DNA of 64,000 nt from Pachypanchax playfairii (lineage: Eukaryota > Chordata > Actinopteri > Cyprinodontiformes > Aplocheilidae), in assembly GCA_006937955.1 (NCBI GenBank), contig SSNP01000010.1, positions 6,517,610 through 6,581,609 on the forward strand, read 5' to 3'. A model generated the notes under the pieces. It was not told the origin of the DNA, made no database searches, and was given only the letters and a program-made list of their open reading frames with translations. How positions within the stretch are numbered: the first letter of the stretch is position 1; every line of letters begins with the position of its first letter. Of this stretch, positions 39,096 through 52,329 are shown one piece after another. A program made the translations under genes and the position numbers.

Positions 39096-41404
39096 TAAAT
39101 AGGCTTTCGTAGAGATACACATGAAATACAATGTGATTATAACAACTGTTGTTCAGCTGGAGGTTGAAACAGGTAATAAGGAAATATTTATAAATCAGCA
39201 TTTTACTGGCAGGTAAAAACATAAAACATTCAGTTTTATTAAACCTTTTATAAAGACATCAACAAGCTGTGTTCTGGTAATAAGACACTTATTAAATATG
39301 TGGGCCACTATTATACTGTAAAATGTGGCCTACAGGTATTTTTTTTAACATCAATAAAGTGTAAAGTTTAGATTATTGGCTTGGAAACTGGTTCAAAACT
39401 ATCATCAGCCAGTTTAATGTTTAAACACTGCAAGGAGAAAAGTAATTTCAAGCTGGAAAAATCAACAGCAGCAAGAACAATAAGGAAGCCGGAGCAACAA
39501 AATCACCAGAACAATAGAACATGAATGATTAGCTGTTAAATAGATAGTAAATCTAAAATCACATGGAAAAAAACAGATACTAATAAAAATATACAATGGA
39601 GTGAAATAAGTTACATAAAACTAAATTCTATTTTTGCATCTGCTTTTATATTTCTTCACATATATAGATTTTTTTCTCATAATTCCATATTCATTACACA
39701 AACCTTTTATCTTCTACTCCTTTTGTCATACTGTATTTTATACTAATGCTCTTGTTTTGCTTTTAAAAAGAAAATTACTTGTACAGTAACACTGTACTAT
39801 GACAAATACTAGCCTGGTAAATCAGATCAGACCGTCCTCTGTTCCCTCTGCTCAAAATATCAAAGATCTACAACAACAAACGTAAGCTAGAAACAAAATT
39901 AGACTCTTCGTTTCTCATTTTAAAGCAGCAGCGTTTGTAAAGAAGTCACTTCCTCTCCACTTCTAACAAAAGCCAAGGTAAAAGCAGTCAGCTGATTGAC
40001 AGCTCTGTATGAAGCTCGGCTGCTCTAAAGTTACCCTCAGATTGCCAAACACATCATTATAGACAGAAAATAGCTTCAATCAGGCGCCATCAGTATAATC
40101 AATGTTCTGACAACATATTACTCATTTCTCTTTATGAAAACTACTTTTCTCTGGATCAAAGAAAATGTCAACCTTATAACATTCTGAGAAGTAGAGTATG
40201 GCAAACTGAGGAATTTGTGAGGAAATGTGAATTTATGTATTTGTTAATTCTGATATTTAAAAGCTGATTTTTATTTTTTTGGGGGGTGGGAGGGGGGTCT
40301 GTGAGAGAACAAAGAGTTGTTTTGAATTGTGGTCAAGTGTCGAGTTTTTGTTCAGACTGTTTGTGTGGAGTGAAAAAACTTGTGCTCAGCTGTTAATATG
40401 TGTGATGTTTGGACTGTTGCCTGGTGCTTCCTTTCCTTTTACATGTATTTATGAATTTGTTGTAATAATTACTATTTTCATTCTTTAACTACTTTTTTAA
40501 GAAGACTTTCTTCTTCTTTCATCTGTGCAGCATCTTCATTGGTAATATTAAATGTTATTTACCGGTATTTTGGGGTTTTAGCCAGTGTTTGGACGGAGCT
40601 TCTCACTTTTAACATTTTTGGCATTTCTTGTTTGCAGGTTTTTTTGTTTGTGTTTGGTTTTCTGGTTCTCTCTCATACACATTAAACATGTTATTTTATC
40701 AGCAGTGAGACTTCCCAGTAACTGTCTGTCCAAAGCTCCTTGATATTTAGTTAATTTATTATTTACTAATCAAAAACTGGTTTCCTCACAAAGACATTTC
40801 ACATGTATTTGTACTTAAACTGGCTGATTTGAATGTCTGATCTGTGGAAATGTAGTTTCACACTCTTCTGATAGACAACCTTTTTTAGCACTTCTCAAAA
40901 ACAGGTAGACCAGACGGTTAGAGATGGAATTACAGAGTGAGAGCATGAGTATGCAACATGTGCAGAATGGGATATGTTTACTTTTTATAAACTTTGAATT
41001 AGAATCGTTTTTTGGGGTGCAGAGGAGCGTTTGGTGTCTGACTAAATTATTGGTGTTTATAATCCAATGTGGTCTGGAACCAGTAAAGCAAACAGCCTGG
41101 TGATGTTCTCTACTCTTAACAGATCAAGTTCATGCTAACAGGGACTGAACTACTGAATTGTTATAGAAGGTCCTTCCATTAAAAACTTTTTTCTGAGGTT
41201 TCTGTTGAATATTTTAGCTCCACAGATGTTCTTACCTTCATAGTGGGTGTGAAAACAGGTCAACAACTTCTTAATCTCTCAAACTACGCAGGTGGCGATC
41301 ACACCCGATTTCTCAAACAAAACAAGTTTTTTACAAGATCCTAAAGAAGATTAGATACTCCATAATTAATAACGTAAATACTTGTGAACTGCAGGTGTAT
41401 TTGT

Positions 41405-41625
41405 ATGCATCCCCTCTCAGAGGGAGCTGTAGCTCAGTAGCATGTGGTTCCTCAGTAAAACCAGTCGTTTATGGTTCCTTCATCCATAGACAAACCACCG
41501 TGGTAAAAGACTGCACTTTGTACAGCTCCAGCACACTGGTGTGTGAGTGTGAGCACATAAATGCGTGTGAACAGTGTGAAGTACTTTGTAACCTCCAGGG
41601 AAACCTCAGCAAGATGATACTGACA
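41405..41625 (+). repeat. tRNA-derived SINE, diverged
   Basis: It begins with an A-box-like 'agctgtagctcagtagc'. It continues through 'caaaccaccgtggtaaaaga' and ends with 'actggtgtgtgagtgtgag', 'gtgaacagtgtgaagtactt' and 'tg'. That ending resembles the body and tail of common percomorph SINEs. The B-box region is poorly preserved. A 95-codon open frame at 41395-41682 covers it and is probably chance. Confidence 0.5.
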
Positions 41626-42065
41626 TTGCTAACTGCTCTGAGAATCACATGTATCATTCATGGAATCACATTGCAGCTGTAGCTGTTAGCGCTCCATCCA
41701 TCGGTAATGTGTTCTAAAAGCAAAATGGACTCTGCTAGAGATGTCAGTTTTTACAGGTAAATGCTGCTGTGTGGGGAGTTGAAACCTCCCACTTCCTGCA
41801 CTTTTAACTCTTACAACATCTGCACACATTTAAATTTTTTAGGGGTTGAAGGTTTGAACAGCCAGAAAGTTTTGCAGTACTGCAACTAACCAAGACTTCC
41901 CAAGATTACGATTTTTTAAGCATGTAAAGCTGAAAAATGTTTGGTAGCGATAAGAAACATTTTGTTTCTAATAGGGACATCGTGACTGAAAGCAATCAGA
42001 AGAACACGAGCGAGAAAATTCACTATGTGAACTAGTACTTGCAACAAAATTGTATACGACATCTT

Positions 42066-42160
42066 ACCATACCATACCATACCATACCATACCATACCAT
42101 ACCATACCATACCATACCATACCATACCATACCATACCATACCATACCATACCAAACCAT
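42066..42160 (+). repeat. (ACCAT)n pentanucleotide microsatellite
   Basis: Seventeen perfect ACCAT units (42066-42150) are followed by one variant (ACCAA) and one more unit. The five-base period keeps all frames open and gives artefactual Tyr/His/Thr/Ile/Pro and Trp/Tyr/Gly/Met/Val repeat peptides on the two strands. It abuts a retroelement fragment that starts at about 42158. Confidence 0.95.
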
Positions 42161-42470
42161 TTATTTGATAAAGCACAAATTACCACAGCATGAGAGCTGT
42201 CCAAAGTGCTGTACCAGGTTAGCACAAAAAATATAAAACCAAATAAAACAACAGGCCATAAAAACAGTAAGAACACAGTTAAAACAGCATATAAAAAGAT
42301 AAATATACAATAGTTAAAAGAGCCGAGATGTATGAGTTAGACACTAAAAGCAGCAGAATAAAAGTGAGTCTTTAAACGAGACTTAAAAACAAGAATGGAG
42401 GTAGAGAGTCGGATCTCCAATGGGAGTTCATTTCAAAGTTTTGGGGCACAGACAGAAAAAGCGCATTTTC
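42158..42470 (-). repeat. Retroelement-derived interspersed repeat
   Basis: Strings such as 'catttatttgataaagcaca', 'gtccaaagtgctgtacca', 'gagtctttaaacgagactta' and the end 'ggggcacagacagaaaaagc' match the order of a widespread fish repeat. That repeat is usually annotated as the reverse complement of a LINE-type end. The orientation is inferred from memory. The ACCAT microsatellite sits at its edge and may have grown from its terminal simple repeat. Confidence 0.5.
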
Positions 42471-43989
42471 TTTATCCATAGATGTCATATCTGGTGACGT
42501 TATTGTGGTAAAGTCTAAACTTTTAGATTCAGACATCAAAGATGTTAATTATTAAAACTTTTTAATTCTTTCAGTAGATTTTATTTAAATATAGATGTTA
42601 ATTGCTTATGCATGCCAGCATCCCTTCAGAACAACATTTCCTTAGCTTTACCTGTTTGACACCTGATGGTACCATATGTATAAATATTGAGATTCTTAGA
42701 TGTGGCTACTGTCTATTATTTGTTGAACACAGGAGTGAATGCCTTGCTTTTCTAGTCATGGTTCATGGATCAAAAGCAAACAGGGACTCAACCATCTTTC
42801 TATCATAACAAAGGCAAACATACAAAAAGCTCTGAGCATTTCAGCATTATTAAGACACTCACTCCCACCCAGGCTCCATCCAACTCCCCCTTCCTCAGTG
42901 CAACTCCCAACTCTGCCTCTTGCAACAACTCCCCCAAATGTACTTTCTCTTCCTTCCTTTTTTCCTCTATTCAGCTGTCATCCTGTCTTTGCTCCATATA
43001 GTCTTGCTCTTGCTCCGTCTCTGCTACTCCTACACGAGCACTTAGCAGCGACCACAGCCACCCCCACACACACTGTTTCTTCTTTTTTTTAACCAACCTC
43101 TTACTCATGTGTGTCTACATCCCTCCCTCCCACTCTTTTAACTCTGTCTCTCTCTCAGTTCTCTCAGAGGGTCTAAGCTGGAAGCAATTGCCACCCACAC
43201 GTTCCCTCTTCAGCTTTCAGTTTGACATCAGATTTACATTCACAACGAATAGACACAGTGTATCACATGTTGCCTAGCACATGTTTATACATGCAAACAT
43301 GTGAATGCAACAGCAGGTTGCAGCCAAATGTGAACAAATGTACCTGCTTTGAATATAAGACATGAGGTTTTGTTGTTTCTGTGTGGCTGTTTTCTGCCAG
43401 GAAAACATGGCATTAATGTTTGTTCTGTGATAAATAAACAACATGTAAAATATTAATATTTGTTATTTATGATCTGTCAGTCAGGATTTTTATACCAAAT
43501 ACATTTTTTCACATTTAAGTCATAGAGGATAGTAAAGACAAGTCTATTATTAAAACATGGAGGCAAACCGTACAGTGTATCCTGTATAGATGCACAAGCT
43601 AAAATGTCAGTTATTAATTTTAAAGTAAGTTACAGTAAATTACAAGTTTAAAGCAGTGTTATTTTTTGTTTTGGACTGTTTCAGCCATGAGGAATCTGTT
43701 CAAATTCTCTAATACGATAAACAAAATGTAGCTTCAAATCTTCCTGTAAAATCTTTTTTCTACAGAAAAGTATAAACCACCCAGATGTGCCACTTTTGCC
43801 TCTCTTATCCATCTCTGTCAACCCATGGTAAAGAGATTGTTCATCCCATAATTCTTTGGAGCCACGTCCTCATAATGGGGGCTTTCAGTATCTTATCACT
43901 TGAGATTAGTATTAGGAGACAATGTCCCAACAAGTTCATCTCGAAGTCAGACTGTGAAATTCTCAGAGACGTAACAAAAACCCAACAGC

Positions 43990-44300
43990 TCATTTTAACA
44001 CTCAGGCTTCAGTTACTATGTTTAAAGTTAAAGTTCATGAAAAGAAAAAACTGAACACAGCGTGTTTGGATGCAGGAAAAACCACGTTAGGAGATAATCA
44101 GATGCAGCTGATCAGCACAAACATCTCAAACTGGATGTCAGCACGGTGGTGGAGGGTTGATGGTTTGGGCTTGCAGTTACTGAGTCACCATATGCTTTTA
44201 TACTAGAGTGCGATGTGAGGCCGTCTGTGTAACAGCTGAAAACTGAACCAGAACAATGATCCCAAACACAGCAGCTGATCTACAGCAAAATCATTCAAAT
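43990..44300 (+). mobile_element. Tc1/mariner-like transposase relic
   Basis: The translation includes ARWWRVDGLG (the conserved 'gcacggtggtggagggttga' region of Tc1-like elements) and, about 110 bases later, a frame with NNDPKHSS corresponding to the transposase (Q)DNDPKH catalytic neighbourhood. Stops and frame changes between them, and no inverted repeats that I can see, mark it as a dead fragment. Confidence 0.6.
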
Positions 44301-46460
44301 TCTCTGAAACCTTAAACACTTTATAATGTCTGAATGTCTGTATTTTAAGTTAAACACAAATTTGATCATATGGATAACAGTTTAATATAATATCTTCAGT
44401 TGTGTAGGCTACACAACATTTAGGTCAATCTGTTGACACAGATATGATATTATTTTTAGGTCCATCTATTAATTTACATGTAAACATGTGAAATACAGTG
44501 TTTTATTTATCAGAACATTTGGGACTTTTTCCTTTAAAAGCCCACAAGAAATTAACCAAACTCTAAAAGTCCTTGTGTTTTTATAGAGTTAGTTTGGATA
44601 TTTAGAAGTACCTTACAGTGAAGTAAGTGTCAGAAAGCGTCAGAGTTGCAGAAGGCTGACAGCTATTCAGATGTTCCCCTCTCAGCTGATTTGTATTCAT
44701 TTAAAACCAAACTGAACTGAAAACTGAAAATTAATCTGTGATGATCCAAACTCATTCACATCGCTGCCTCTTCACACATAATGGGTGTTTTTCAACTGGC
44801 TAAAAAGCAACAAATTTAACAAGTGTGTATTGTGACGTCCACAAATATTGACATCTACATTTCAGAAACTTAGCATTGCATCCCACGATTATAAACACTT
44901 CTATTTTACATGATTTTAAATGGGTATAAATCAGTTCAAACTGAGGAGGACATCTGAGTAGCTGTCAGCTTCTGCAGCTCTGGAGCTTTCATCACTTCTC
45001 TCAAAACAAACTGCCAGGTGGCATTTTTCTGCTCCAGGTGAGGGAATTATTACTGATGATAGGTTCACAGAAACTCACTTCCATACATCCAAACTAACCC
45101 CTTACACTCTTCAGGAGTTAAGTGGGGAGTAAGGGTTCTCGGGAGTCATTTGAAGTATAAGTCAAAATACATGCACAATAACACCTCAGTGCAAAAGCAG
45201 TTTGTTTAATGAGATCAAAATGGTTTAAGGCAGACTTCTTCTAAAAAAAACCAGGGAAATATTTCAGCACGTCGATAACAAGAACAAGCAACTTAAACAA
45301 AGTTGTTCCAGTGCAAGGGTGATTTATTGAGCAGCTAAATAAAAGAGACAGGCACTTCTATTCTGCATGACCTCAGCCAGACAGAATCACAACCTCTCGT
45401 GACATGATAACGCCTCAGTCTGGCTGCATTTATCAAGTCATTCTTTCAAGCTTTTACATCATCTCTAACTGCACTTGTGTAAGAGAATGTTAAAATAGAT
45501 GCAACAAGAAAATGCAAACAGTTTTCTATATGCATTCATGCTTTTCAGTGAAATGCTGCTGATAATTGTTTCCTGTTAGCTCATGCTAACAGTCATCAGC
45601 ACTGATCCTGACGTGACTGAAGCTCTTAAATGATTAATTGACTGGAATCGATCAGGAAACTTTGTCAAAGATCTTATTGCTCTGCTAAGTTCACTGATTT
45701 GTGATTGTGAGCGTTACTGTTGCTCATAAAATTTTTAAATTATGGCTCTTCTGAATGTCTGGATTTAAAATGAGAGGTACTTTAGAAAAAATAAATGTTG
45801 CCATGACAACAAAATGCAGAGTAGGGATCAAAATGACTGTGAGAAATAGACTTAAATGAACCTGTCCAGACTTTTTGTTGTTGACTGATGTTTTTATGAA
45901 TGTATTTCTAAAAAGAAAACCTGATGACTTTAATTGATTTAAACAGCCATTAATGTGAAAATGAAGTTGTTTGGACATAATGAGAAGACAATGACTTGGC
46001 CTTTTGGTTTAAACATGTCACAGCCTCACGCCTCCTGCTGACATCTCACCTCAAATTCAGGAGTGTTTGGATAAAAATGGTGATCAGATGATTTATACAG
46101 AGTCTAACTGTATCTACACAAACTGCCACCCACAGTTCTCTCTGATTGTGAAGTGTAGAGGGAGAAAATGATGCTGGATTATGTTTGACAAGCCTTCTTT
46201 TTCTCTGTATTAAAGCTAAAATGTGCAGGAGAGATCTTCTCCCTGCAACTGAAAGTCTTATCAAAGAACAGAAAATAAAGCATGTGAACATCATGTTAAA
46301 AATATGGATGTTATCTAACTCTCGTCTGCATTTAACTACACAAACAACAACATTTTAAACATTTTTATAGTATGATGGGAGAACCTAATACCATCGAATG
46401 TCATGTCAAATAACCATGTAACACATTAGGTTAACAAAATCACTCAGAGACCGTCTTCCT

Positions 46461-46461
46461 N
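46461..46461. other. Single ambiguous base (N)
   Basis: One N in otherwise resolved intron sequence; an unresolved consensus base with no consequence for coding. Confidence 0.95.
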
Positions 46462-47377
46462 TGAGGTAGAGACGTCCAATCAGGGTCCTCGGAGGCCTTG
46501 ATGGTTTAGTTGTTCCAACAGAAAACATCTAAAACATGTAGGATAGCAGCTCTTGAGGACCAGGAGGAGACATGACTGACCTTAGAACAGTGATGTCTCA
46601 GCCTTCATTAAAGGATCCCAGTTTGCACCATTTTTACAAGTTCTAATTGTAGTTTTTATGTAAACTTATATATTTTGTATAATTGATTTCTCAATTAAAA
46701 AACTATACATTTAGAAATATAAAGTTGTATAATTTAAACATTTAATTGACTGAACTAATTCAACATTTTCTTATGATTAAAATGATGCATGGCCTAAATT
46801 CTGATGTCTTTACATCAGCAGTGAATACATTTAAACAATATGACAGAAAAAACAGTACACAGGTGTATACAGGTGAGTCTAGTGTTACATTATGGTGCAT
46901 AATGTAGTGTTTGAAATGGGAAGGTGGATTCTGCATGTTTCTGTCCTTCAGCAACAGGTTTTGTTGATTTGTTAGCTAGAAACTTAATGTTGCAGTAAAT
47001 GGTATTTTAGAATCGAGCGTCTGTGTGTTGTTACTTGTTTGCAGTACAATAACGTGAACATTTTCATTATTATTGTAAGTGAAACATGATTAAATACATA
47101 AAAGGAAAGTTTATGCCATCTTGTTGTGCTCTGGTGGACCTGCATGCCTTTAATGGTCATTATACTGACTGCTTTAGTCAGGTTTAATCTGCCCTCTGTG
47201 GCACCTACATAAATAACAAAAAGAGGTGATTATTTTCCATTCAGATGTTTCTTTATCTGTGTTCAAACAAAAAGGGCTAAAACAAAACTGAAACATGGAT
47301 ATCAGCTTATGGAGAATGGATGAAACATTGCTTCTTGTCTTTAAAGATAAAAAATAAATTCTTACATGTTGAAAGGA

Positions 47378-47470
47378 GGGCTGCACAGTGGTGCAGTTGG
47401 TAGAGCTGTTGCCTTGCAGTGGGTTTGAATCCGGGCTGGGGCCTTTCTGCATGGAGTTTGCATCTTTTTT
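47378..47470 (+). repeat. tRNA-derived SINE-like 5' fragment
   Basis: An A-box-like 'tggtgcagttggtagag' and a B-box-like 'gggtttgaatcc' sit about 40 bases apart. They are followed by 'ggcctttctgcatggagttt' and 'gcat', the 5' part of the same fish repeat family whose 3' parts occur at 2990-3345 and 20379-20530. The short downstream end shows truncation. Confidence 0.65.
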
Positions 47471-48911
47471 AATTCATCACTTGTGAAAACTAATCATTAT
47501 GAAGATTTAACTAAAGATCACAGTGTGAAAACTAGAGGAATGCAACAGTTTTCTGTCTTGATTTTAGACAAATTCATCTCAAACCTGGAGTTCTGTCAGG
47601 AATATAGATTATATATCTAATAAACAGCAAAGTTATACAGAACAATAAAAATAAAAATGTGTCACAAACATTTGTATTGTAGTTTATGTCAAAGAAATAG
47701 CCCATATGACAGTAGTGGTTGATCCACTCAGTGTGCTCACTGCAGTCGCAGGGCAACTACATCCAGCTTTAAACTTCAAAACGAATCTTTACAAAGTAAA
47801 AATTGTTAAAGAGTAGATTCACAGTTAAAAGAACTAAAAACAGATGATTTGGGTCCTTCTGTCCCAATAAAACCCTTCACTGAAGGATGTAATAAGACAC
47901 ATGCTCTCTCTGATGTTTTTTTGTGATCACCCTGAGGGTTTGAATCACACACTAACTCAGGCTGCTTGTTTTGATGGTCTCATTTTCTAAAACTAAACCC
48001 ACAGAAATGGTTCAAGCTATGATTTAGTTACTGTGATTGATGCCGGTTAAACCCCTCCGTCCTTCACACACTGTGCTTCTCCTTATTAAACTGATATGTG
48101 GGGAAAGCATATGTTCTGAGCTGAATCACAGGGTGCAGAACTCTGTCTTGAGATGACAGTGGTTACAGCGTGGCTGTGCTCATGGCGTAACCTTCAGCCG
48201 TATTAACACCTCATGCAGAGTAACAAACACCTAAGACACCGTGACTAATACTACAAGAGAGTGAGATTAACGTCTCAAAATGAACGGAAATTTATAGAAT
48301 TCTTTCCATGTTTTCATTCCTCTTCCCTTAACATTAGAAGAACTGACTCTCAGATTCTACAGACAGATGATAGAAGGTTGTTTCTGTTTGCAGATGATAA
48401 AACATTTAGTTTAATTTTCCTTAAATAGAGTTAATAGACGTTGCAGATAAAGAGTTCCAATCTGTGTTTTTCCTTCTGAGAGTTATTTTAACTTTATGTG
48501 AAGACGATGTTTCCTGTGTTGTAGCTGCGTGTAGTCCAACTGATAGGAAAGGTGGACTCAGCTGATCAGCTGCAGGGTATTTTGCAGCCATAATTCCAAA
48601 ACAGACAATGTTCTGTTAAAGAAAAAAAAATGCCATCTCATGCAAAAGTGACAGTGTGTAAAATGACTCAATATAACGTTTAAACTGCAGAAATAAGAAG
48701 ATATTTTACAGGAAATCCGATTTATCTGTTGTGGTTTGGTCATTATATTTTTTGCAAAGATTCATTTTATCGTATTTATTCACGTTATTTTTATTTTATA
48801 GATTTTTCCTCCACTTGTCAGTCATCCACCCTACACGGTGGTGCTTTTTTTTTTTCTTTTAACTTGAATAAAGAGACATTGGCACAGCTACTGCAAACTC
48901 TGTCATGCTAG

Positions 48912-49330
48912 TTTTTTTTTTTTTTTTTTTTTGCGTGGGTTGCAGAAAATGTTAGAACTGCAGACAGAGAGAGACCAGCAGGCTCACAGTGAAAAGATTG
49001 CCATTTGGACAGGTAAATGAAAGACAGAGAAAGGCGAGGGCCGAGAGGATAAATGAGGAATACAGATAAAGGTAAGCATGAAGAAAATGGAGGGCTCTTC
49101 AATCTGAACATATCTGAGAGGTAACGAGAAGATGGCATGAAAATCAGAGGAGGGGTGAAGGAGTAGAAAGAAATTGTGGGGTAGAGGGGGTGAGGAGCCA
49201 GATCAAGGGCTGAGGAGAGGTGGAGGGATAAATGCACTGTTTGAATTATGTAAAATAGCTGCGTGGGAGAGAGGAGGTGTGTGTGTTTGAGCATCAGAGT
49301 GACAGAAAAACCCGAGAGAGGAATAGAGCA
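48912..49330 (+). repeat. Poly-T run and long purine-rich tract
   Basis: A 21-T run (48912-48932) is followed by about 370 bases of GA-rich DNA. On the minus strand the tract reads as a 128-codon open frame made of Leu/Ser/Pro/Phe, a composition expected from polypyrimidine sequence and not from a real protein. Confidence 0.8.
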
Positions 49331-52237
49331 AGGAAAGGAAAGATAGATGGTATGTTTAACAGTCAGAAACAGGCTGGAATGTTAGAAAAAAGGAATAAAT
49401 GTAACCAGCATATGTGCTAACATGCTGCGAATTGATCTTTGAGATAAATAAAGAAACTCTGAAAACATGGAGATATAAACTCATTATTCTAGCAGAGCTT
49501 TTTGGTGGTGATCTGCATTAGACAAGAGAATATTTAGTTCATGTCTGGGTGAATGTGGTTCGACAAGCTGTTTGTCTCTTATGTCTGTCCACGTTCACTG
49601 TGGGTGAAGATGTTCTGCCAGAAGCTACAATCATGTTTATTCTCCTGTTTCATGCCATGCTGGTGGTTGTAAGTTTGAAATATTCCAACACCTGTTGAAT
49701 CAACCAGCGTGAACGTTTGCAAAGATATTCATACTCCTCTAGTGATGAGCATTAACATTTCGAGTTATCCGGTGAAAACTACCAGCTGGCTTCCAGTCGG
49801 CGAATTCTAATGACTGAATTTTCTTTTACTGCTTAAATGTGATCACATTTACAAAGCTAATGTCATCAGGATTTGTTTCAGCTTTACTTTTGGTTTCCTG
49901 CTAATAAGAAGATGTTAGCATGCTAAGACACTCATGACTAAAATGTTATCTTCTGAAAGAAAATCATTATATCTAACAGCAGCATCAGCATCCAGATCCA
50001 CATCTGTCCATCTCAAACAAACATGGACTCTGTCTGACTGCCAATATGTTTCCCTCAAGATAAATTAACTAAAGCCTGTAGTTCAGAATAAATACGTCGA
50101 TCTCTGAAGATTTTGGTTTCTCACAGAATTGTTATGAATAATGTTTAAATAAATAAATGATAAATAAAAACATTCACCATCATTAGGGTGAAAAATAAAA
50201 TGTAGAAATGTTGTTAAGAGGTCAGAACATTGGAATAAAAAAATGTATTGCAGGTTTTTCTTTCCTAATTTCCATGTAATTATTTATTTCTAGCTATATG
50301 ATAATGTTATAATACCAAAGTAAGTAATAAACATTTAACATAAAAAAAGGCCCAATATCAGTTGATTTTGTGTAAAAGTGGTTTGTATTTATCAGATAAA
50401 AACTCAGTGCTTTAATGGCATAAAATAATACAGAACAGCTGAAACATCTGTCAGATGGTCTGATGGCGTCTGTGACCTCTGACTCCCGGGTCTTTTCTAA
50501 CAGGAGATTACAAACACTTCACACTGCGATTGGCCCGCTGTGGCCAGCTGTGGAGATAAGAGCTTAAGCTGTATTCAAACTTCTCCCTTAAGCTTGTTCC
50601 ATGAACTAAATTGAAGAAAAAAATGACCAATACTGTAAAAATGATTCTGGAAAGATGGTCCCATCATGCGCTACTTGTTTTTAAATGTCACATTGCTGAG
50701 TAGGATGAATATATTTTTTTAAATCAGTGACTGAAGTCTTTAATTCAAAGAGTCAAGCCTTACTTTCACTGGTCGTACCAACCTCGTGAACTCACTAACC
50801 ACAAAGTCTAAAGGAAAAGTTCAGACTTTTTCATGTGGGTTTGTGTTTGATGTTGGAGGTTTTTGGAGAACATCTATGGTGTATTTTACAGCACATGGAA
50901 TATATTACAACAAATAGTGGACCATGTTTCAACACATATGTTCTTATGTTTAAATTACAATTTTACAGTTTTAAAATCAAACTTTCTCTTAAACATTAAA
51001 AACAGTTTAATTTAAATGTTGGAAACTGGTTCTTGAATGCTTTCTGCTCTGAGTATTGAGCTCTGACTGCAGGTTAGACACTGACTGCTCATAACTGCTC
51101 AACACAAGTATCTGAACTATTCCTCTAACACTTGTATTCTTTTTAATGCTTTGATTTATTGTTATAGTTGTGTGTTTGGATGTTTTACTTAAGTTATGAC
51201 TTGGGAGGATAAGATGTTGTTTGTCTTACACAAATCATATTTATGAAATGGCTCGTGTTAAAAAGATGATCACCATTCTGATGTTTGGTGTCATTTGATG
51301 TGTAGGACAAATATCTGAAACACTTCAGTCCAGTATCTCCTACAGAAGATTTACCTGGTAATTTGTGGAGGCCATTATTTGTCATACTCAGCCTTTTAGT
51401 TTTCTTTCAAACCTTATGCCTGGAGTCATTGTTATCTTGAAACTAGAAGCAAAAGAAGTTCCACTATAACAACCAAAAGATTTCCTCATTACGGTCAAAA
51501 GTTCAGGTGTTTTCTGTAATTTGTCCCCTAAGTGTACCTCAAGGAGAGGCTATTTACTGATTAATAGACCAGCGGTGATATTTGTGAAATACAATGACTG
51601 TTCCCCCTCTGGATGTCATAAAAGTCACTTTCACTCTGAAGTGCTTGTGGAAGAATTTGCCTTGAGGAAAGTGAAATTTCGTGATGAAGTTTTATTGACT
51701 TTCCCAAGGTTTTGTGGACGGATGATGGAGGCTGTTATGGTGATAGACGCGCTGACCAGAATAGGTGGAGCTGAAATGTTTTCATGAAAAATTCATTCAG
51801 ATTTTTGATGAAGGTAGTTGGTCACTGTGTTTTCTTTGTCATTTAACTCACACATTGACACGTTGTCTTTCAAGTGAAAAACCGTTCAGTGTATTAGACC
51901 TTTACTCTGTAACAGAAGTCAATAAATGCTTTGTTTGTTTGATCTTCTTTACCCTCCACCTCACAACATTCAGACTCTTAACATTTGTCTTGTCTGGCAT
52001 TCAGACATAAAATCTATCTCTGTGGTAGTCGAGTTCCTGGTGCAAGGCGGATGGAAGTGTAGTTATGTTCATGCGTGGTTCACGTTTGACCTCCGTCTGA
52101 CCCTGACTGAGTTTCATGTCTTTAGGCAGACGGTCTATAAATGCTTTCCTTTTTCATGTTTCAGAGAATTTAGTTTCAGATTACCTCTGACATAGTCCAA
52201 TATTGTCTCACCTTTATATTTCCTCCCTGTCTTGCAG

Positions 52238-52329
52238 ATCACCGTGCCCGGCGGAAGAGCATAGCCACTGGGAAGCAACCCAGCATGGAGGTCCCTCCCA
52301 CTGCCCCCCTTCAACCCTTCCGACAATCC
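52238..52329 (+). CDS. syngap1: syngap1 exon: basic RRKS segment (short form)
   Basis: A 92-nt exon. Its first two bases (AT) join the G from 15511 to make Asp, and 30 codons follow: HRARRKSIATGKQPSME, then VPPTAP and FRQS. Mammalian SynGAP has SRRKSVPGGKQYSME and APFRPS at the same place, so the identity is secure. RRKS is another basophilic kinase-type site. The acceptor is CTTGCAG ending at 52237. The conserved donor is GTGAGT at 52330 and the exit phase is 0, which fits the exon at 55955. A Met at 52285 is in frame and could be an internal start for a shorter isoform. The frame stays open past the donor; see the next entry. Confidence 0.92.

Larger units (their letters stand above)
15512..52237 (+). 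other. syngap1: syngap1 intron, 36.7 kb as assembled
   Basis: Donor GTAAGT at 15512; acceptor CTTGCAG ending at 52237, after a pyrimidine-rich stretch; phase 1. Removing the apparent false duplication would shorten it by about 4.06 kb. It holds nearly all the transposable-element relics in the window, a CpG-rich block near 36.2-36.9 kb, polypurine and polypyrimidine tracts, and homopolymer runs (12 C at 16123-16134, 21 G at 35245-35265, 21 T at 48912-48932). Where no separate entry is listed, I see only AT-rich intronic DNA with chance open frames. Confidence 0.8.

Noticed and set aside
42039..42276. Repeat-peptide frames on both strands
   Set aside because: They are products of the ACCAT microsatellite, whose five-base period avoids stops.
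48908..49294. 128-codon minus-strand open frame
   Set aside because: It lies entirely in a purine-rich tract. Its Leu/Ser/Pro/Phe composition and poly-Lys end reflect base bias, with no domain.
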